A stretch of 64,000 nt of DNA from Marvania coccoides (Eukaryota; Chlorophyta; Trebouxiophyceae; Chlorellales; Chlorellaceae), in the NCBI GenBank assembly GCA_963854735.1, contig OY978107.1:565501-629500 (forward strand), read 5' to 3'. The position numbers and the translations under genes were made by a program. Positions 51,975 to 63,688 of this stretch are shown one piece after another (within the stretch, counting starts at the first letter, position 1; the number at the start of each line of letters is the position of its first letter). The notes beneath the pieces were generated by a model. That model worked only from the letters and a program-made list of their open reading frames with translations, was not told the origin of the DNA and made no database searches.

Positions 51975-54227
51975 ATGGCGGAAGTTAAAGATCCCACCGC
52001 AGTTATCAAGGAGCTCTACGCCAAGCGACCTGCTGATGGCGGTGGCGATGACTTTGGCGTCACTGCTCACTTCAGCGCCCTCATCGCCTCTGGAGCCATG
52101 GTGCGCCAACTTGCATTTTCAAATTTCTCGATGAGCACCCACCTCTCTAACGCCCGCTTTTCTGGCAGATCCCTGTCCTGACCGACTCCACGGCCGACCG
52201 CATCCCCAACCAGACCTTAGTGCGCTTCCGCGGCATGGTGAGTTGTAAATTCTTTTTCCCGCCGCCGCCAGCCTGCTGGCAGCTCGCTCTCTCCAGAGGG
52301 AGTGCTCGTCTTTTTGAAGCCATCCCATCGTGTATACCGAAATTGGGGAAATTTGCATTCAATGCTACTTTTTAGATGATTTTTGGTCTACTTTTAGTCA
52401 TAACCGCTTGAATTGATCTTATGGTGAAATTTATTGGTAATAGGTGCAAGACATGCTGGATCCAGAGTACTTTTACAACGAGTACCGCACCGAGGACGGC
52501 ACCTGGCGCACCGCCCGCTACCAAGACGCAATCGAAGACCGCATCAATCCTTCCAACACCAGCGGAGATTCACTGAAATTTGGAGAACGCCGCTCCTTTG
52601 TGGTCGTCCCTGTGCCTGGAGAGACCGCCTGGGTAGCGGACACCCACCGCGCCGAAGCTAAGGCCTCTATGGCCGCTCTAAACCCCGTCCAGCAGGCCTC
52701 CGGCGGCTCTGCGGGTCTTTCAAAGCGGCCTCGTGAAGAAGAAGAAGAAAACGCCGACGCCGACGCGATGTCCTTCAGCCAAATGGTGACTGACGCCACG
52801 GATGATGCCGCCGCGGGCGCGGAGAACGGTACAGAGGCGGACAGCGCCGCCCGCCGCCGCCCGGCTGCTCCCACCACCGCCACCGGCGTTGCACCAGCAG
52901 CTCTGCCGGCGTTCCCTGCTGGGGGCTGCATGGTGTACGTGTACTCCAAGGATGACGTCATCCGCCTGAATGACGTCATCGAGGTGGTTGGTGTGCTCAG
53001 CAGAGTACCGGAACTTGCTGCCGCTCATTTGGCCGCCGCCGCCGCTGGAAACCGTGGCGAAAACGCGGCCATGGCCATCGACGAAGACGCAGTTCTAGAG
53101 GCGCACCCGCCCACCTCCCAGGCGCCCCGCCTGCACGCCGTGCTGCTGCGTAAAGAGGAGTCTCCTTACTCCACAGCAGCGGCAGTGGCAGGCGCGGCCC
53201 TGTCAAGCGAAGATATCGGCTCTGCCCGCAGCAGGGCCCTGGGGCTGCTGTCCCAGGTGCTGGGCGGGGACGACCTCGCGGCCGAGTACCTTTTGCTGCA
53301 GGCAAGCCTTCATTTATTATCATTGAATTAATTTCCCCCCTTTTAAGAATCATTTTACTCACCTTTCCCCCCTCCACTACTTTTTCCAACCCACAGCTCG
53401 TCTCCAGCGTACACCACCGCAGCAAGGAGGCCGGCGCACTGGGCGTGCTGCCTCTCAACCTCACCGGCTGTCCCCCGGTCGCCGCCAATACCGCCAATAC
53501 CGCCAATACTCCCAATACCGCCACTGCGCTCTCCCCACTGGGTGCAGCAGTGACTGCGGCCCTGCAGGCCCTCACCCCACGCTGCCTGCCCCTCCCTCTC
53601 ACCCTCCAGACCCTCAATTCTGGCTTGTGGACCCCCCGCCGTGCTGCTGAAGCTGTCACGCTGACGTCTGGTGCGCTGCAGATGGCCGCTGGCACGCAGG
53701 TGGTGGTGGATGAAACCGTGCTGCAGGCTGGGCAGCTCACAGAGGTTGGGCTGCGCAACTTGGCCGCTCTGCAGGGCATTATGTCCGGACAAAAAATCGG
53801 GTACGAATTTCCGTTCTACGCGCTGGAGCAGCCGACGGACGCGCCCGTGACGGTGCTGTCGACCGCGCGCACGATGCTCAAGGGCGTGGATGAGGTGGTG
53901 GTGCCTCTGCGCCCCCCTGCGCCGCTGGCAGAAGGTAAAGCAGCGGTGGCAGCGACTGGAGCAGAGCAGCTGGCTCTGGCGCGCGCTTTCCTGGCGGCGG
54001 TGCGGGGCGCGGAGTTTTCCATCCCAGAGAGCGTGGCGGCGCAGCTGGAGGCGGGCATGGCGGCTGCCAAGCAAAAAGACGGAGCTCTAGGCCCTCAAAC
54101 TTTCCACCTTTGGCTGACTCTGGCCAGGCTGCTGACTGTGAGCCATGGGGAGAAGGAGCTCACCGCGGCGCGGTGGGACGAGGCCCAGCGGCTGGAGGCG
54201 CAGCGGCAGCAGCGCCTGGCGGCATGA
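51975..54227 (+). CDS. MCMBP: Mini-chromosome maintenance complex-binding protein (MCMBP/ETG1)
   Basis: Four exons, 51975-52100, 52169-52237, 52444-53301, 53397-54227, all phase 0; 627 residues. Family landmarks are IPVLTDSTADRIPNQTLVRF, RGMVQDMLDPEYFYNEYRTE, the AEYLLLQ-LVSSVHHR junction, and the late IGYEFPFYALEQPTDAPVTV. In plants (ETG1) and animals, MCMBP binds MCM2-7 subunits, supports their nuclear supply, and helps unload MCM and maintain cohesion. A variable Ala-rich insert at ~140-200 and a 9-nt repeat encoding NTA units (53487-53522) are local features. The third intron uses a GC donor (CAG|GCAAGC), needed to keep phase and the conserved junction. Confidence 0.94.
53487..53522. repeat. 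9-nt coding repeat AATACCGCC x4 in MCMBP
   Basis: Four copies, the third imperfect (AATACTCCC), encoding N-T-A/P tripeptides in a loop region of the MCMBP protein. Confidence 0.9.
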
Positions 54228-54606
54228 AAAAAAATAAAAAAAATAGTGTCGTCGGGTGTTTTATTTGAATAAATTTAACTAAATTTATGGGGACTGTGTG
54301 AGCTGGAAAAGAATGGGAGGTTGAGCCGCTCGTGGATGTGTAAAGTAGAAAATTTGCCACTCAGAGTATCAGGTCTCCTGGATCTCTCTACTCGAGGAAG
54401 AAAAGACCTTGGATGCATCCACCTTGCCGTTCAGCAGAATTCTCTCTGTACAATTGGCCAGTTTTTGAATCAAATTCGATTCTATTCTTATTTTTTCATT
54501 CACCATCTACGTTCGACCGTGAGGATTCGGGGAGCCGGAAAAAATATATCCGAATATGGTCTCTCTCGGTTAATAACGTCCTTTACGCGTGGCATTTCAC
54601 CGCCCA
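54228..54606. promoter_or_regulatory. Intergenic region between MCMBP and GARP genes
   Basis: About 380 nt, AT-rich, holding the MCMBP 3' UTR and GARP gene promoter. The GARP start could lie further upstream in an unseen exon. Confidence 0.35.
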
Positions 54607-56613
54607 ATGACTTCAAGGAACCTGAGGCCCAGGCAGTCACCCGTACCCGCAACCACGAGCGACTTTAACGTCAGCGAAGGTATCACGCAAGAGTTAGATG
54701 AACATGTCTCGTTTTTTTCAAATTTCGCATTTAATAATTTACCACCTCCATCGAGGCTCGCCCCCACTTCTTTTTGCGCAGATGGCAGCGAGGATGCGGA
54801 GCCCGGCATCCTTTTTAACACCAAACTGCAGTTGCGCTGGTGAGGATTTTTTTTGTTCCCACTCTGTCTCTCAAACCCCCTTAAAACTCAACAATCTCCA
54901 TTCAAATTTCTCCCACTCGACTTTTGTTTCATTCCACACAGGACGCCTGAGCTGCACGAGCGGTTCGAGCGTGCCGTGCAGCAGCTGGGCGGGCCCAAAG
55001 ACGCCACGCCAAAACAAATTTCAAAAGTCATGAACGTGCAAGGTCTGCACGTAAACCACGTCAAAAGCCACCTGCAAAAGTACCGCGTGATGATAGCCAC
55101 CGGCAAGCCCGGCGATGGCCCCATCCCTCGCGGCTGGGGGGGCACTAATGGCGGCACAGCTCAGACCAGCGGCGGGGCAGCTCCGCCCTCCTCAGAGCCC
55201 CCAAGCAGCGCCTCTCCGGCGGATACTGGCGACACTGGGAGGGAGGAGAACGACAGCGACCCTGGGGGCGGCTCTAGACGCGCTGGGAGGGCGACGCACG
55301 TGCTGGCGTTTGGCAGAACGGTGCCGGCGATGCCAATGGCATCGATGGCCGATTTTGGGCAGCCTGAGATCCTGGAGGACTTCATAAGCGCGCAGAAAGG
55401 AGGGGCGGGAGGGAGTGCAAAGGGAGGGGGCGCGGAGAAGCTCCCGAGGGTGGGTTATTTGGCATCGAATAGCAGCGGCGGCGGTGGTGGGAGTGGTGAT
55501 GAGGATGTGGGAAGGGGAGGGAAAGGCAGCGCTGGGCGGGATCCGCGGCTGGGCAACGGGGACGCTGCGAACTGTGGAAACCCGGATGCTGGAATTCAGG
55601 GCGACGAAAGGTTGCAGCTGTTGGCGTCGCTGGTGGCAGCCAACGCGTCTGACAGAACCAACGGCGAGGTCGCGTCTTCTTCGCAGCAGCAGCACCCTCA
55701 GCAGCAACATCCTCAGCATCCTCAGCAGCAGCAGAGGACGTATGTGACAGATTTGACACAGCCGCCGCAGGCGGCAGCAGCAGCAGGCTTTTTTCCCTCT
55801 TCCCGCGGCACCCCTCTCCCCAATGCGCCACCTGCCAGCAACGGCGCCAACCCTTGGGGCGGAATGAGGCTGGCGGCAGGGCAGCAACAGGCGTCTAATC
55901 AACCGCCGCAGTACCGCCAGCAGCAGCAGCAGTATGGCACCGCAGCCAGCGCTTTCCACTTGGCAAATGGCAGCGCAAGGGAGGGGCCGCCACTGCCGCC
56001 ATCATCGCACCTCCGGGGGCCGCCAGGGGGGCCTCCTCCTCCCTCGCAGCACCACCCGCAGCACGCGCAGCAGCCACCGTCATTTCCTCCCATTGACGGC
56101 GTTTTGACGAACATCGACGCGGTGCTGCGTGCTGCCGCCGAGCAGGCCACACTGCAGCGCCAACTGGCGGTGTCCACTGAAGCGCTGGCCCGCAATCTTC
56201 ACACGCTCAAAACCTCGCTGCAAAACGCGCGAAATGAAGCATTTGCGCCCATACACGTTCCGCCGCTGCCTTCCTCTCAGCAACAGCAGCAGACGGCGTA
56301 CGCTACAGGAAACTACCACCACCAGCACCCCCAGCAGCAGCAGCGCCACCCCCAGCAACAGCAGCCTCAACAGCAGCAGCACCCCTCGGGAGATGTCGCC
56401 CCGCCTCGGCCCCCCCTGCCGCACTACTCATCGCAACAACAACAGCAGAAGAGTGCCCCGCAGTTTAAAGGCAGTACAATCGGGGTGAAACGGCCCAACC
56501 CTGGCGCTTCAGGCCCTCAGCAGCATCAATATGGCAGCGGAGATGCGAGTCGGGATGCTCGAGAGGCGCTGGTGGCGCTGGAGCTGCTGCTGGGGGGCGC
56601 AGATAAGTCATAA
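54607..56613 (+). CDS. GARP/MYB-like transcription factor, PHR1-like
   Basis: Three exons, 54607-54679, 54782-54839, 54942-56613; 600 residues. The single GARP domain spans residues ~42-95: LRWTPELHERFERAVQQLGG, then ATPKQISKVMNVQGL and HVKSHLQKYR. The HVKSHLQKYR end and TPELHE start match the PHR1/PSR1 (MYB-CC) branch, which controls phosphate starvation in plants and green algae. A far C-terminal helix (LRAAAEQATLQRQLAVSTEA) could be a diverged coiled-coil domain. The rest is Gly-, Pro- and Gln-rich with polyQ-His tracts. The first intron (54680-54781, 102 nt) is a multiple of three and stop-free, so retention would keep the frame. A phosphate-response role is inferred from family only. Confidence 0.85.
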
Positions 56614-57249
56614 CAGAACCCTGGCAACCAGTAGATTAGCAGTTTGATTTTCTTTTTAACAACGAATCCTACAATTTTCCCAATTTCTATCGCGAAATTT
56701 TCATTTTATCTTCCTGGATTCTTTTTTCTGTGAGCTATTTCTCTTATTGCTTTCTCCTCGTGTTCCATTTCTTCAGTTACAAGTATATATAAGCTGTTTG
56801 GCATTAAAAATCAACCGAGATTGACGGAATAAGAAATAAATAAATAATCCAAATTTGCAAATTTCTTCGCCTTGCACATGTAACCAGATATTATTCAGTA
56901 TGATAAAGTGAGACACTGAGTTACCAGCTTGCATTATAAAAAAAAAAGGGTGTCATGCTGCTAAAACAAGTGTTGCATGGGGAGCGGTTGTTTCTATTTG
57001 CTGGCTGAAGTATTTAATTTCGTCGATTTACATTCATTTCTAGCGCCTTGCATCCAAAGTCCAGGTAGGGAAAAGAGAAGGCAATGTTCACCTTTGTACG
57101 TAAAGATTAAGAAGGCGTTGCCGCACCAGACAGCAGGGCAACCTCTTAATTAATAAATTTAAGTACTAGATCTACCACACCCACATTATTATTAACTGCA
57201 AATCTACCTAATCTACCTAAAGAAATGCACCACTAAATCCCACATATTT
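56614..57249. other. Convergent intergenic region
   Basis: About 640 nt between the GARP gene (+) and the secreted coiled-coil gene (-). AT-rich with A-runs. No coding feature. Confidence 0.5.
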
Positions 57250-59986
57250 TTAGAAGCTAGCGAATTCCGAAAAATCGAAATCGCCGGCGAGGCCAACAGT
57301 GGCATCATCAAGGTCGTCAGCGTCAAAATCGCCGAGAAGGTCACCTGCACCGTCCTCGCCCAGGTCGAAGTCTTCGTCCGCGTCTTCAACGAACTCCTGC
57401 AGCTCCTCGTCGGCCTCAGTGACAACGTCGGCAGCAATGTCCTGGGCCTCTCCCACCTTATCCCGCAGCACCACGTCGAAGGATTGGCCCCCCAGGGTGG
57501 TTTCAGATTCGAAACCGAAGGTGGCGCGGAAGGGGCGGCACTCTTTGCCGCGGAAGCGGAAGGCCCGGAGAAACTTCTTGTTGCAGACGGTGGGGGTGGT
57601 GGTGAGCACGAGCTTGGCGGGGTCACAGACAACGACCTTGGAGATGGAGTCGAGGGTGCAAACCTGGGGGCGCAGGCGCAGCTCAACGGTGGGGCCGATG
57701 CAGCGGGTGGGGATCTTCTCGGCCTCCTCGATGCTGCAAAAGGAAGGGGAAACGAAATAATTAAATGCTCATTGTTAGATATAATAAAAGAAGGGCTTGG
57801 AAAATGAACACAACCCAGGTTTTTTCAGGGCCACAAAACACTCAGATTTTTTTTTCTTTTCATATGCCCATATTTTGTATTTGTTTTTGTATGGCGGCCA
57901 GAGGGGATTGTTTATATTTCTAACTCACAGGTCTTCGTCGCAGAACGCGTCGATGAAGTCAGGCACGGCCCTCAGGTAGTTGCGCTCCTCCCGTATGAGG
58001 TCTACGAGGTCATCGAGGTCCCTGGGCACCAGGTCTGCCAGCGAGAAATTGTCACCAAAGGGGCCGCTGATGTCAAACATGCGGGTCAGCATGTCCCAGC
58101 TGGTGTCTGCACAATAACAATACGTAGCCGTAGATAGTGATAAGACATATATTTGATTGGGATTTTTGGGGGGGGGAAAAGGAGGACAGGCTAAGCAAAA
58201 AACAATATTTGAAAAAAGTGATGTAGACTGAACATCAAATACTATTAACGGGGTATTAATTTATAATACGATGCGAACGGAACTCACTGTTGCCCAGGAC
58301 GCCAAAGACGCTCTTGTACTGGGGCCCCAGCACGTCTTCAAGGAAAGCACCAGCCCTCAGCTGCGCCTTGTCGTACTTGATGGTCACGCGGTCACGCAGA
58401 GGGGAGGTCGCATTGTAGAGCCGCTCGCCGGTGGCAATGATGGAGCCGCGGGCCTGCTGCAGACGCTCCCTCACAGTGTTGAAGGCCTTTAACAAAACAA
58501 AAATGAAAGAAAGAAGAAGGGGTTAATTGATGGAGTTTTTGTGCTTGTCAAACACACGTGATAATATTGAATAATTATCAAAGAAATACAATGAAAAAAG
58601 CTGAATAAAGAATGGATCTTTCGCTAATAAATAAATTAAAAAGGTTTCTTACGTCTTGGAAGAAGGCGGCAGTGTCTTGAACAACCTCCTGGCCATCCTG
58701 GACCAGCTTGAAAGCTTCTTTGACCACATCGTTCTTTATGTCCTTCTTGTCGGCCAGCTTGTCCTCAAGGGCCACCGCAGCCTCACCCGCTTTTTTCTTC
58801 TTCCCTGCCACCCGCTCCTGCATGAACTTGGCGGCTTCTGCGGTGATGTTGGTGACCCTGGCCACGGTGGACTTGCGGGCTTCGGTGAGACGGGCGGTGG
58901 CGGCCTTTCTGGCGTCGTTGGCAGCGGTGAGAGCGTCGTCGACGGTGACGTTTCGAACGCTGTCCAGCGTGCTGGACACCTCCTCTGCGTTGCATTATAC
59001 AAAATCACGAGAACAAATGTGAGAAAACCAGAGCTGGATTGAATAAAATGCGTGGAGGGAGAAAGTGATGAAGAAAGTACCTGCGATGCCTGAGGTTCGG
59101 TTGGCAGCGGCGCGCCGAACGCCACCTGCGGGGGTGTTCGCCAGAAATCGCAAGAATGGTGAAATTCAAAGCATTAAGAGCGATTAATGGGTTTATGGGT
59201 TTATGGGTTTATGTATGGAATAGAACTTAAGACAAAAATTGGGAGGAAAACTAAATACCTGCGATGGCGGCAGTGCGGTTCACAGCGGCCCTCCTGACGC
59301 CGTTCAGCGCGCCTCCGACGTCCCCTACACACACACACAGCAAAAAAACCAAGCCATTAATGCAGCACGTAAACTTATTGGCGAGGGGAGAAAAAAAATG
59401 TGCATACCAGCAATGTCCGAGGCCAGGGCAGCGGTGTTCTGCGCGAGATCAGACGCCCGGGCAGCGGTGTTCTGCGCGAGATCAGACGCCCTGGCGGTGG
59501 TGGCCTCCGCAATCTCCGAGGTTCTTTCTTCCACGGCGGTTCGGGCGCTGTTGAGGGCGCTGACCACCTCCTCGCGCCTGGAGAGAGGCTCGGAAGGGGT
59601 GTCCGTGGTGGCATTGTCTTCTTCGGCCAGCAGGCGGCGCTCAAAAGAGGTCAGAGCTGCTTCTTCTTCATCCCGGGAGAGCCAGCGGTCCAGCCGCTGC
59701 CGGCGCTCCTGCTTGAAGTCCTGCCAGTTGGTGGTGAACTTAGAGATGAAGCTCTCTATTGCTGCATACACTTAAGGGAAAACATGGGTGAATCGTGAGG
59801 GGGCAAAAGGGTCAAAGGGTTGTTTCGATTGAACTGACCCTCTGAAATGGCAGACCACTCAATTACTGGCTCTCGGGAGGTAGGGACGGGCTCAATCTCA
59901 GGTTTAGGAGCCGGGTTGACTGCTGCGCTGGCTGCGTGGCCCAGGGCTAGCAGCGCTACGAGGGCGAGGAGGCTTGTGCGATGCAT
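57250..59986 (-). CDS. Secreted coiled-coil glycoprotein with small repeated exons, unknown function
   Basis: Eight exons: 59986-59839, 59770-59408, 59324-59259, 59125-59081, 58984-58653, 58486-58288, 58106-57929, 57733-57250; 604 residues. The start MHRTSLLALVALLALG is a clear signal peptide. The next ~330 residues are Ala/Arg/Glu-rich helices. Exons 3 and 4 are short near-duplicates (GVRRAAVNRTAAIA and GVRRAAANRTSGIA), and exon 2 has a 33-nt tandem repeat encoding ARASDLAQNTA. Six N-x-T/S sequons are seen (NAT, NRT, NRT, NVT, NIT, NAT). The C-terminal ~200 residues have a different character with four cysteines, a VTIKYDKAQLRAG stretch, and a strongly acidic end. No membrane anchor or family is recognised. 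I infer an extracellular or lumenal structural glycoprotein. Confidence 0.82.
59189..59212. repeat. GGGTTTAT x3 repeat in an intron
   Basis: Three perfect copies of GGGTTTAT in intron 3 of the secreted coiled-coil gene. It differs from the plant telomere unit TTTAGGG by one inserted base. Confidence 0.85.
59428..59493. repeat. 33-nt tandem duplication in coding exon 2 of the secreted protein gene
   Basis: Two copies of a 33-nt unit, differing by one base at the end, coding for two consecutive 11-residue repeats. Confidence 0.9.
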
Positions 59987-60400
59987 CTCAAGGTGCAAGC
60001 CAAGGTACGGCGCGAGAATTGGGGTGGCCTCTCGGGGCGGAATGGCAAGTAAAGTGGATCCCCAAAATTGTGGAATAACTGTAAGCTAAGAGAGGGAGAG
60101 GGCAGCTAAGGTTTGCAAACTTTTTTCGAGGCACCGATAAAGATCATCGTGCGTGGCCCCCATGTCGAGGCAACTTGCTAAAGAAATCTTAATTTAAATT
60201 TTATTCGATTTCAAGGTAAAAATTTCGCTGCTCCAAAGTCGTCTCTTTTCCCTCGCCGACAGCTGGCATACTGAATTCAAAATTTAGCTTAAATTTTACA
60301 TAAAAACTTTCATCTCACTCGCTCTATAACATAATTATTAAAGTCTCCGGCAGCAGAATGCCCAAAATTCTTGAAGCAGCGCCGCCAACTCTTCCTAAAA
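59987..60400. promoter_or_regulatory. Intergenic region
   Basis: About 410 nt between two minus-strand genes: promoter of the secreted protein gene and 3' UTR of the chalcone isomerase-like gene. No other feature. Confidence 0.4.
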
Positions 60401-61717
60401 TCAACCGCTGCCTCCTTTTCTGGTGTCCCTCTTCACCTTTTCACTCTCAAGCAGCCCGCGAGCGCCGTTGGCCCACTCTTTGCGCGCGTCGGGGATGACG
60501 GAGTTCTCGCCCAGAAACACCTCAAACAGCGCCCGGCAGAGGGTGGCAGAAGGAATGCTCAGGTCAGAGTTGACATGAGACCAATCGGAAGGGCGCTGGG
60601 CCTGCAAACGAGGGATTCAGAGAGCGTCTAGATGAAAACACAGCGTTTGCCAATGCTCGAAATGCAAAAGAATGAAAACATATAAGCTCAAAGGTGTTAG
60701 AAAATGATGATCCGGGCACTGGAAAATTACAATTTGAGGACAAATAGCAGTGCCAGTGTGTCTTTATATTGTTTACCTGGACAGAGACGTCGAGGGTGGC
60801 ATCGGTGCGGTACATCAGCACAATGTTGGTGCCCTTGGCGAGTTTCTTCTCCTCAAAGAAAGTTTTGAACGTCTCCAGGGTAGAAAGTTCACCGCCGAGG
60901 CTCATGCGGGGGCGCAGTGCCTCATTCAGCGCCTCAACGAAGGTGGCTCCCTCCACGTCACGCACCAGCTCGATCTGTAGGCACTTGATGAAGCCGCCGT
61001 CGACCAAAGCAGAGCAGAAATCGTCGTCGTTTTCAAAAAAGCCACCTCGGTCGCGAACGCCCAGTTCGTGGGCGGCTTTGGCGGCCTCTACGTACAGCGC
61101 AATGGCGTACACCTTGACGCCCAAGAAGGCGATCTTTTTGGAGCGCACACCGGCGCCCACGGTGCGGAATTCTTCCCCAAGCCTGGAAAAAAATTCACGC
61201 CTTTTGAGTTGTTTCTCGAGGGGGATTTGAGGGCTTTTTGGCGGAATTATAGTGGTGGAAGAGCACATTAAAAGTGTACATACCAGAGCTTCTGTACGAG
61301 GGGATATTCGACGCCCGTGGCTGACTCCTTGATATTGATAGAGGCGCGAGGGGCGGCGGAGGATTGCCGACGAGAGGAACGGCTGCCAGGAGTAGCGGAC
61401 AGCTGTTGGACTGGGAGGCTGGTGAAAGCGCGGCCGAGGAAGTGACGTGCTCCCTACAAAGAAACAGTATTGAGTTTGAGGAAGAGAAAAAGCCATGGCA
61501 TGTGGAGATGTCTCGTTTGGTTCACCTGCAGAGGCCGATTGGAGACGGCGAGCCTCACATTAGATGCCCTGCACGTGAAAAAGTTAGGCAAAGGGAAAGG
61601 TTGTAAAGGTGTAGAAGATGGCTGAGCGAAGTATTTCTTGATCACCCCGATGTAAAAAATCGATGGAGCGCCACACCTTACGGGCACTTGCGCAGTGACA
61701 GCAGCGGACACCAGCAT
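60401..61717 (-). CDS. Chalcone isomerase-like fold protein, plastid-targeted
   Basis: Five exons: 61717-61677, 61568-61526, 61453-61284, 61182-60777, 60601-60401; 286 residues. The first ~85 residues, built from three short exons, are Ser/Arg/Ala/Gln-rich with few acids and look like a transit peptide. The CHI fold follows: ATGVEYPLVQKL, GAGVRSKKIAFLGVKVYAIA, KCLQIELVRDVEGATFVEAL, and a last exon with LCRALFEVFLGENSVIPDAR. This fits the CHI-fold group that includes fatty-acid-binding FAP proteins and non-enzymatic CHI-like proteins; strict flavonoid isomerases are confined to land plants, so a lipid-binding role is likelier. Exon 1 ends at the phase-2 donor GTGTGG; the nearer GTAAGG does not keep phase. 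Confidence 0.85.
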
Positions 61718-62588
61718 CACGATCTCAATTGATTTATGCCTGATGCACGCGAGCAGTGTGCCATGAAATCATAAGACACCAGCTTGTCCTGCCGACGTAC
61801 CTCGCCGTTGCCTCCAAAACGGCCTTTGTACCTATTTGCTGCCCCTGTACCTAATCCTTCTGGAAAGTTCTATTATTGGGTTCTCAGGTTAGTATTGCAG
61901 CCGCATGCCACCGTCCTCTCTCTTTCTCCTTGGCCAGCAGAGGACACGCCTTCTTGTGCCCCTTCTTCCACGCCCTCCCCAAGCACGCATTTCCGCAAGA
62001 ACCGGTTTGCACCCTCCACACAGCGCGCCTCCCAAAAAAACCAGAAGTCGGAGGGCAAGAAAGTCATGCGTCATCTGCATGTCCTGCGTGATTTTTTAAC
62101 TATTCTCGTGATTTGCGCAATTCCCCCGCAATTGAAGCCGATGCGTAGCTGCACATGAACATCGACTTACTGTGTGATCCTCGATTTTTTCTGCTATTTA
62201 TCATTTTCGCACCCGTCAGCATGGCAGGCTTCAGCATATTGCCCACATTTTTGCAGCAAACCAGCGCCACACATTCCATTCTATCGGCACCAAAATGTGA
62301 TGCTACAGTCAAAACAGCAACTTTTTGCTTCCTAAAAAATAAATTCTGGCGGTCAGCCGTTGACCAGCAGCAGTTTGACTTTAATTCAGCCATTTCGAAA
62401 AGCCTCGATCCACATATATGCGACATAACACCGATTAGGATTATAAAATTTGTTTACAGCGTCTCTGGCCTGCCCAACACTGAAAAAAACTTGGGTCATA
62501 CCAACACCACCCTTGAAACATATTTTCTCCCTGTTCTTAATCGACCGAGACCATTTTTCCTCACGCATAAAATAAAATTAACCTACTT
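61718..62588. promoter_or_regulatory. Divergent intergenic region
   Basis: About 870 nt between the CHI-like gene (-) and the hypothetical gene (+). Several open frames cross it but none has coding bias plus splice support. Confidence 0.4.
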
Positions 62589-63305
62589 ATGGAGCCCAAG
62601 CGCCCGTCCGAATCCCCAATCGCGCCGTCTGGATCCCCAACCACCGCCAACTATTTCCAGACAACAAACCGCAGCCACTTCACCCCTACGACGCAAAACG
62701 ACGTCTTGGAAGCCTCCCGCCGACACGACATCCTTCTCAAGTACGGCAAATACGGAACGAGCCAGCCGCTGGGGGGTGATGGAGCCTCCTTCGACGACGG
62801 CTTTGCAACCATCTCTCAGCTTTCTTATAACTCAGAGGCGAAACCGCTGAAGATCTGCAGCTTTGGCCAGGTCACCAAGGGTGTGGAGCAGCACGCGCTG
62901 GTGGAGGCCCGCCAGAAGGCTTTGGCGCAGGAGGCTCTTTGCAGTCCTTACGCCACGCAGCAGCAGGCAAGCAAAAAACACGAACTGCATGCATGGTTAA
63001 TGGCATTTATCTGCATTCCTAATCAAAATGCCGTGATTAATGCTGTATTTGTCTGCAGGAGGCGCTGGAACAGACCAATCTCAATCCTGAGGAACGGGCA
63101 GCGGCAAAGCCAAAGGCATGCCGCCCGAAAGCGGATGGAGGGCAGGAGTGAGATGTCGTGGCGTTCCTGACGCGTATACACAATATGAACAGTGACTGGG
63201 GTTGTTTTCTTTTGTTGCTGCAGGGCGCAAGTGGGGCGCAAAGCGCAGGGAGTGTTTGCCCGAGAAATGGACCAAGACTACTTGCGCATTGGACTGAGGA
63301 AATAA
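62589..63305 (+). CDS. Hypothetical protein
   Basis: Three exons, 62589-62966, 63059-63147, 63224-63305; 182 residues. The N-terminal ~60 residues are Ser/Thr/Pro/Gln-rich. A middle stretch, LKICSFGQVTKGVEQHALVE, leads into an Ala/Gln/Glu-rich helix, and the end is VFAREMDQDYLRIGLRK. The first intron uses a GC donor (CAGCAG|GCAAGC); both junctions keep phase and the last exon ends in TAA. No signal peptide, membrane segment or known domain is visible. I do not recognise the family. The well-defined C-terminal motif suggests a conserved lineage protein rather than a chance frame. Confidence 0.65.
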
Positions 63306-63342
63306 TTTAACAGAAAGTTTGTCCCGCAAATAGAAATGGCTT

Positions 63343-63474
63343 TCAATTCTTATTCATGGAGGCTGGGGTCGCTACAGACAAGTTGTTGTCCGCCAGGAAC
63401 TCCTCTACCTTGATTCTTTCAGCATCCAGCACGGTGCGCACGCTGAAAGCTTTATCGAGGATCAACTGCCAGCC
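63343..63474 (-). CDS. Possible C-terminal exon of a minus-strand gene, partial
   Basis: A 44-codon open segment begins right after an acceptor-like TTTTTATGCAG and reads GWQLILDKAFSVRTVLDAER, then VEEFLADNN, to a stop. Composition is coding-like. I could not find a convincing upstream exon in the remaining ~520 nt, so the rest may lie beyond the right edge. It could also be a chance frame. Confidence 0.4.
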   Translation of the reverse strand, partial: GWQLILDKAFSVRTVLDAERIKVEEFLADNNLSVATPASMNKN

Positions 63475-63688
63475 CTGCATAAAAATAAAGCATTTTTAAT
63501 TAATATATACCACACCATTGGGTATTTTGACTAGCAAGAACTATTCCCGAGAAGAAGCACCCGCGGAAAAATCCTGGGGAACCCACGAGTTGTAACCTAG
63601 TATTTGTGATTATTTAGTGAATTATTTTAATTGCTAGAGTTGCATTTCCAATTCGGTTTCCAGCCATTTCTTTTAAACGAGGCCAAAA

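Noticed and set aside
61682..61717. Exon 1 of the chalcone isomerase-like gene ending at the GTAAGG donor
   Set aside because: It gives phase 0, but the next exon needs phase 2. The donor five bases further (GTGTGG) restores an open frame.
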